This document shows, piece after piece, positions 61,206-64,000 of a DNA stretch of 64,000 nucleotides. A program made the translations under genes and the position numbers. Position 1 is the stretch's first letter, and every line of letters begins with the position of its first letter. The DNA lies in IMG/VR virus record IMGVR_UViG_3300030106_005057, positions 6,010 to 70,009 of that record; one strand, written 5' to 3'. The notes beneath the pieces are model-generated. The model searched no databases and was not told the origin of the DNA. It was given only the letters and a program-made list of their open reading frames with translations. The DNA comes from a virus.

Positions 61206-63371
61206 TTACACCAATAGACCATTTTTCTCCGACAAATAAGTATAATAAGAAGCACGTATGCTTCTGATCTCGTCGATAGCTAGGCGTTGATCTGAACATT
61301 CTGATGCTTCGGAAATCCATTTTCCACATTCATTATGTATAGATGGATTTTCCAGACCGGATTTTATAGCCGCAGCTACCGAACGCTCGTCTACGTTAGA
61401 GTTAGGCTCAAGAGAGCATAGTATTTCGAACTTAACCTTTTCTGAGTCGGCTATTTCATCAGAGCTAAGGCTTCTCATGTTCTTCTTTTCAAACCTATCT
61501 AATATAATAGGATTTACAATTTTTGATATTTTGGCTTGCGCTTTCTTAGCCCACAGTTCTGTTCTTGCTTTAAGTGCAGGTCTAAAACCTCTAGGCTGTC
61601 TAGGAGCTTGGTCATTAGAATTTTTAGGCCTTCCGGGAGATCCGGGAGAAGATGGTTCTTCAACCTTTATTGTTTCTTGTTTTGGACCGCTACGCATTTC
61701 TAAAGCACTTTTCTCTTCAGGAGATTTGGGGTCTAGCTTTAACCCAACCTGAGAAGGACTGGCAACGCCAGTTTGTAATGCAATCTTCTGCTTAGAGAAA
61801 TCTTTATCAACAGAATGGTATGGACTGACTTTTTCTTGCATTGAGCCTTTGTCTCTTTTCTTTGATTCGTTTGATATTCGTTTCTCTTCTATGTTTGGTT
61901 TAGCTTTGATCTGTCTTTGGATAAATTCATCACTTATAATGTTTCTATCAGCAAGATTTACCATCAGTTGCATCATCGAAGCTGGATCGTCAAGCTGCAT
62001 ATAGTCAAACTCAACTTGAGGGGCTTGTCTAAAGCCCATTGACTTCTGTATAGCTTTGACCTGATAACTCCAGAACTGAACCAATATTGACCTTACATAG
62101 TTAAGTCTTTCAGTTAATGTCTTTAACGATATAAAATTATTGGTCGTTCCACTGGCTCCAAATGTTCCTGTAAGAGTGGGAGGTATGCCTAAGCATGAAT
62201 ATATAGACATAAGAGTAGGTCTGTACTTTTCTTCCCCCAAGAACCTCTGCACATCCGTTCCTGTTTCTAGCAACTCAATATCTGGACCCCAAACAATGTC
62301 CATAGTTCCGCCGCCAGTATTGGCCCCTAGTATGTTGCCAAGTGCCGATGCCGCAGTAGGCGTAGGTGCTAATTTATGATCTAGACTCCCTAGCTTCCAT
62401 ACTCTTATTTTATTGACTGCCCCATCTAGAGCTGCTTTGTCGGCAAGCTTTAGCTTTTCGTATAGTATGAGATCATCAAAGCAAGCGTATGTCATAGGAT
62501 CTGCCCATAGCTGCCAATCATCTTTCTTGTAAAAATAAGTGAATGTCTTATCTTCAGGGAGTATGATCCCTTTTGCGCCATTCTTAGTATCTAAGAACTC
62601 TTTAGGTATATTTTTCAGCATATCCTTTTCAGACGAGCTTCCAGAATTTCTTATTTTGTTAAGGTCTCTTTTAAGATCTTTTGGTATATCCATTCTGTAG
62701 CTATACTGCCCAGACATTGATGCTAGAGGTCCTCCAACGACTTCTAACAATAAAGGGTCTAGAAAAGTATACTGCCAAGGTAGTTCACCCTTCCTGAATA
62801 AGTTCTCTTTGAGGTCGGCTTTCATGTCTATATCTGCAACAGCTCTTTGCATTTCTAGACGTTTGCTTTTATTGAGTTTTGCCGTCTTCATTCTTATAAC
62901 AACATTTGCTTCTCTGAACAGGAGATTACAGAATCTTTCTGAAACAAAAGTTCCTTTTATTCTAGAAAACCAGTCGTTATAAAATCTTTCTATTCTGGGA
63001 TTAGGGTGAACTAATCTCACCCCTTGACATGCGAAGTCTCCCATCAAGTCAATTGAATTTCTTATAAGACCTATTTGCCTATAAGATTTTCGAGCAAAGG
63101 AGATAATCTCTTTAGACTTGGTGGGGACTTTTTCGCTGGAACGGAAGTAATCATAGTCACTCTTTTGTAAACCCGGACGACCGCTCTGGTATTTTGTTAT
63201 ATTATCATAAGAGGTTCTAGAAGCGGCAGCGAACTCAGTTATGGTTGCGCTATAGTTACTTAGAGCCTGATCTCTACCCTCTTCATCTTCCCAAGAGGCG
63301 TATGCCTCGCCATTTCGAAGAGCATAATCTAAGTCTTTTTGTTTACTTCTTGGATATTTTTTATCTACCAT
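61206..63371 (-). CDS. Portal protein
   Basis: The 721-residue protein lies between the terminase and protease genes. Portal-like features are IISFARKSYRQIGLIRNSIDLMGDFACQGVRLVHPNP near residue 90, the NWQYTFLDPLLLEVVGG-like stretch (actual: PWQYTFLDPLLLEVVGG), and SIYSCLGIPPTLTGTFGASGTTNNFISLKTLTERL in the middle, the conserved stem region. The C-terminal third is polar, with many Lys/Pro (PSSPGSPGRPKNSNDQAPRQPRGF), and may be in the crown. Portals form the dodecameric DNA gate. The 58-base gap upstream has TTATAATAGG, which could be a weak promoter. Confidence 0.85.
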   Translation of the reverse strand: MVDKKYPRSKQKDLDYALRNGEAYASWEDEEGRDQALSNYSATITEFAAASRTSYDNITKYQSGRPGLQKSDYDYFRSSEKVPTKSKEIISFARKSYRQIGLIRNSIDLMGDFACQGVRLVHPNPRIERFYNDWFSRIKGTFVSERFCNLLFREANVVIRMKTAKLNKSKRLEMQRAVADIDMKADLKENLFRKGELPWQYTFLDPLLLEVVGGPLASMSGQYSYRMDIPKDLKRDLNKIRNSGSSSEKDMLKNIPKEFLDTKNGAKGIILPEDKTFTYFYKKDDWQLWADPMTYACFDDLILYEKLKLADKAALDGAVNKIRVWKLGSLDHKLAPTPTAASALGNILGANTGGGTMDIVWGPDIELLETGTDVQRFLGEEKYRPTLMSIYSCLGIPPTLTGTFGASGTTNNFISLKTLTERLNYVRSILVQFWSYQVKAIQKSMGFRQAPQVEFDYMQLDDPASMMQLMVNLADRNIISDEFIQRQIKAKPNIEEKRISNESKKRDKGSMQEKVSPYHSVDKDFSKQKIALQTGVASPSQVGLKLDPKSPEEKSALEMRSGPKQETIKVEEPSSPGSPGRPKNSNDQAPRQPRGFRPALKARTELWAKKAQAKISKIVNPIILDRFEKKNMRSLSSDEIADSEKVKFEILCSLEPNSNVDERSVAAAIKSGLENPSIHNECGKWISEASECSDQRLAIDEIRSIRASYYTYLSEKNGLLV

Positions 63372-63429
63372 CTAAAAACCTCAATAAGTATTAAGTTAAA
63401 AACAATACCTATTATAACTTACACCAATA

Positions 63430-64000
63430 CTATTTATTTTTCTTAACTACGAAAAAACTGTCTGAAGATATGTTCTCTGCCCATTGCGGCCCTTTATACA
63501 TAGAGCCTCCTGCGTTTGGTGCCTGCTGCCCTACTATTACACCCACATGTTGATAGGTCGGGGCTGGGAGCTCTCTCTGAATTGTTCTAGCTATCATATT
63601 AGCTATAACCAAAGCGCTGTAACGGTCTTTCCTCATTCTTCCTTTTTTTCCAGAGCCTAACTTGACTTCTGGAGTATTCCATCTTTCCCTACCGGCTGTA
63701 GTTATACTCATAACTATTGTAGATAACTCATCTTTGAGTTCTTCTATCTCCATAGCCGCATCCTCTAATGTATCATAGAGCTTTAGGGCGTCAGAATTAC
63801 CAAACTTTTCCTTCATTTCCTTAAAAAGTATCTTATCTTTTTCAGATGTCAAACTAAGTGTCAGTGTATCGAACCTAGGGAATAGGAGAACCTTATCCTC
63901 CAAGTCTTTTCTCATGCCATGATTAGCGTTTGAAGTCCAAGTAGAACTTGCAAAGTTAACTAGCTCTAAACAATGGTCTCCCGCAAGGTCGTCAGTATCT
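63430..64000 (-). CDS. Terminase large subunit, C-terminal part (runs off the window)
   Basis: The frame is open through the right edge, so the 5' part lies outside. At least 189 residues are visible. They include DHCLELVNFASSTWTSN, LLFPRFDTLTLSL, and a late MRKDRYSALVIANMIART, the D-R-x-x-A-L block that ends the RuvC/RNase H-like nuclease domain of large terminases and carries its third acidic residue. The enzyme cuts concatemers and drives DNA into the prohead. An internal ATG at 63915 would give a 161-residue protein but interrupts a continuous frame. The basic tail ends VVKKNK. The portal gene follows. Confidence 0.78.
   Translation of the reverse strand, partial: DTDDLAGDHCLELVNFASSTWTSNANHGMRKDLEDKVLLFPRFDTLTLSLTSEKDKILFKEMKEKFGNSDALKLYDTLEDAAMEIEELKDELSTIVMSITTAGRERWNTPEVKLGSGKKGRMRKDRYSALVIANMIARTIQRELPAPTYQHVGVIVGQQAPNAGGSMYKGPQWAENISSDSFFVVKKNK

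Noticed and set aside
1-64000. tRNA genes
   Set aside because: The non-coding gaps are too short, and the one 217-base spacer shows no cloverleaf or GTTCRA-type T-arm.

Overview
The window looks like about 64 kb from the genome of a long-tailed double-stranded DNA phage (a siphovirus in class Caudoviricetes). The sequence shows a terminase C-terminus, portal, prohead protease, HK97-type capsid protein, tail tube, a 2311-residue tape measure and tail-tip proteins, beside a nearly self-sufficient replication set. Genes are packed with 1-8 bp overlaps or tiny gaps. No tRNA, integrase, repressor or CRISPR array was seen, so nothing points to lysogeny, but both genome ends lie outside the window. 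The base composition is moderately AT-rich. The host cannot be named from this sequence.

Layout. Positions 1-24063 are all on the + strand and read as one long operon. They start with a 5'-truncated sugar formyltransferase, a glycosyltransferase and a DegT-type sugar aminotransferase (1-2592). A recombination and replication block follows (2607-15003): RecA-like recombinase, nucleases, DnaB-type helicase, DnaG-like primase, dNMP kinase, Cas4/RecB-like nuclease, and a DnaE-type polymerase encoded as two genes with a DEDDh exonuclease gene between them. Next come a small sigma factor (15030), a run of glycosyltransferase-like genes with a nucleotidyltransferase (15469-22141), a NUMOD3/EDxHD-type homing endonuclease (22143), and two genes that may belong to recombination (22925-24063). 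A hairpin terminator sits at the convergent junction near 24100.

Positions 24114-64000 are all on the - strand. Read in the direction of transcription, from the right edge leftward, they give terminase, portal, protease/scaffold, a decoration-like protein, major capsid protein, terminator, a 1466-residue fibre, beta-helix and Cys/His-rich proteins with small virion proteins and connectors, a second Cys/His-rich plus beta-helix pair, neck proteins, tail tube, terminator, putative tail chaperones, terminator, tape measure, two tail-tip proteins, and a small CGCGK protein. The strand ends with four enzymes: PRTase-HAD, sulfotransferase, pyruvyltransferase and radical SAM.

How it fits together. 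The + strand arm copies and recombines DNA and probably makes activated, modified sugars. The - strand arm builds the particle. Carbohydrate enzymes sit in both arms, and the late-side ones are downstream of the tail genes. This suggests a phage-encoded glycan pathway that decorates virion proteins, phage DNA or the host surface; the target is not visible in the sequence. The most unusual points are the polymerase split between palm and fingers around its probable proofreading exonuclease, the extent of the glycan gene set, and a pair of closely related Cys/His-rich virion-region proteins, each next to a beta-helix protein.
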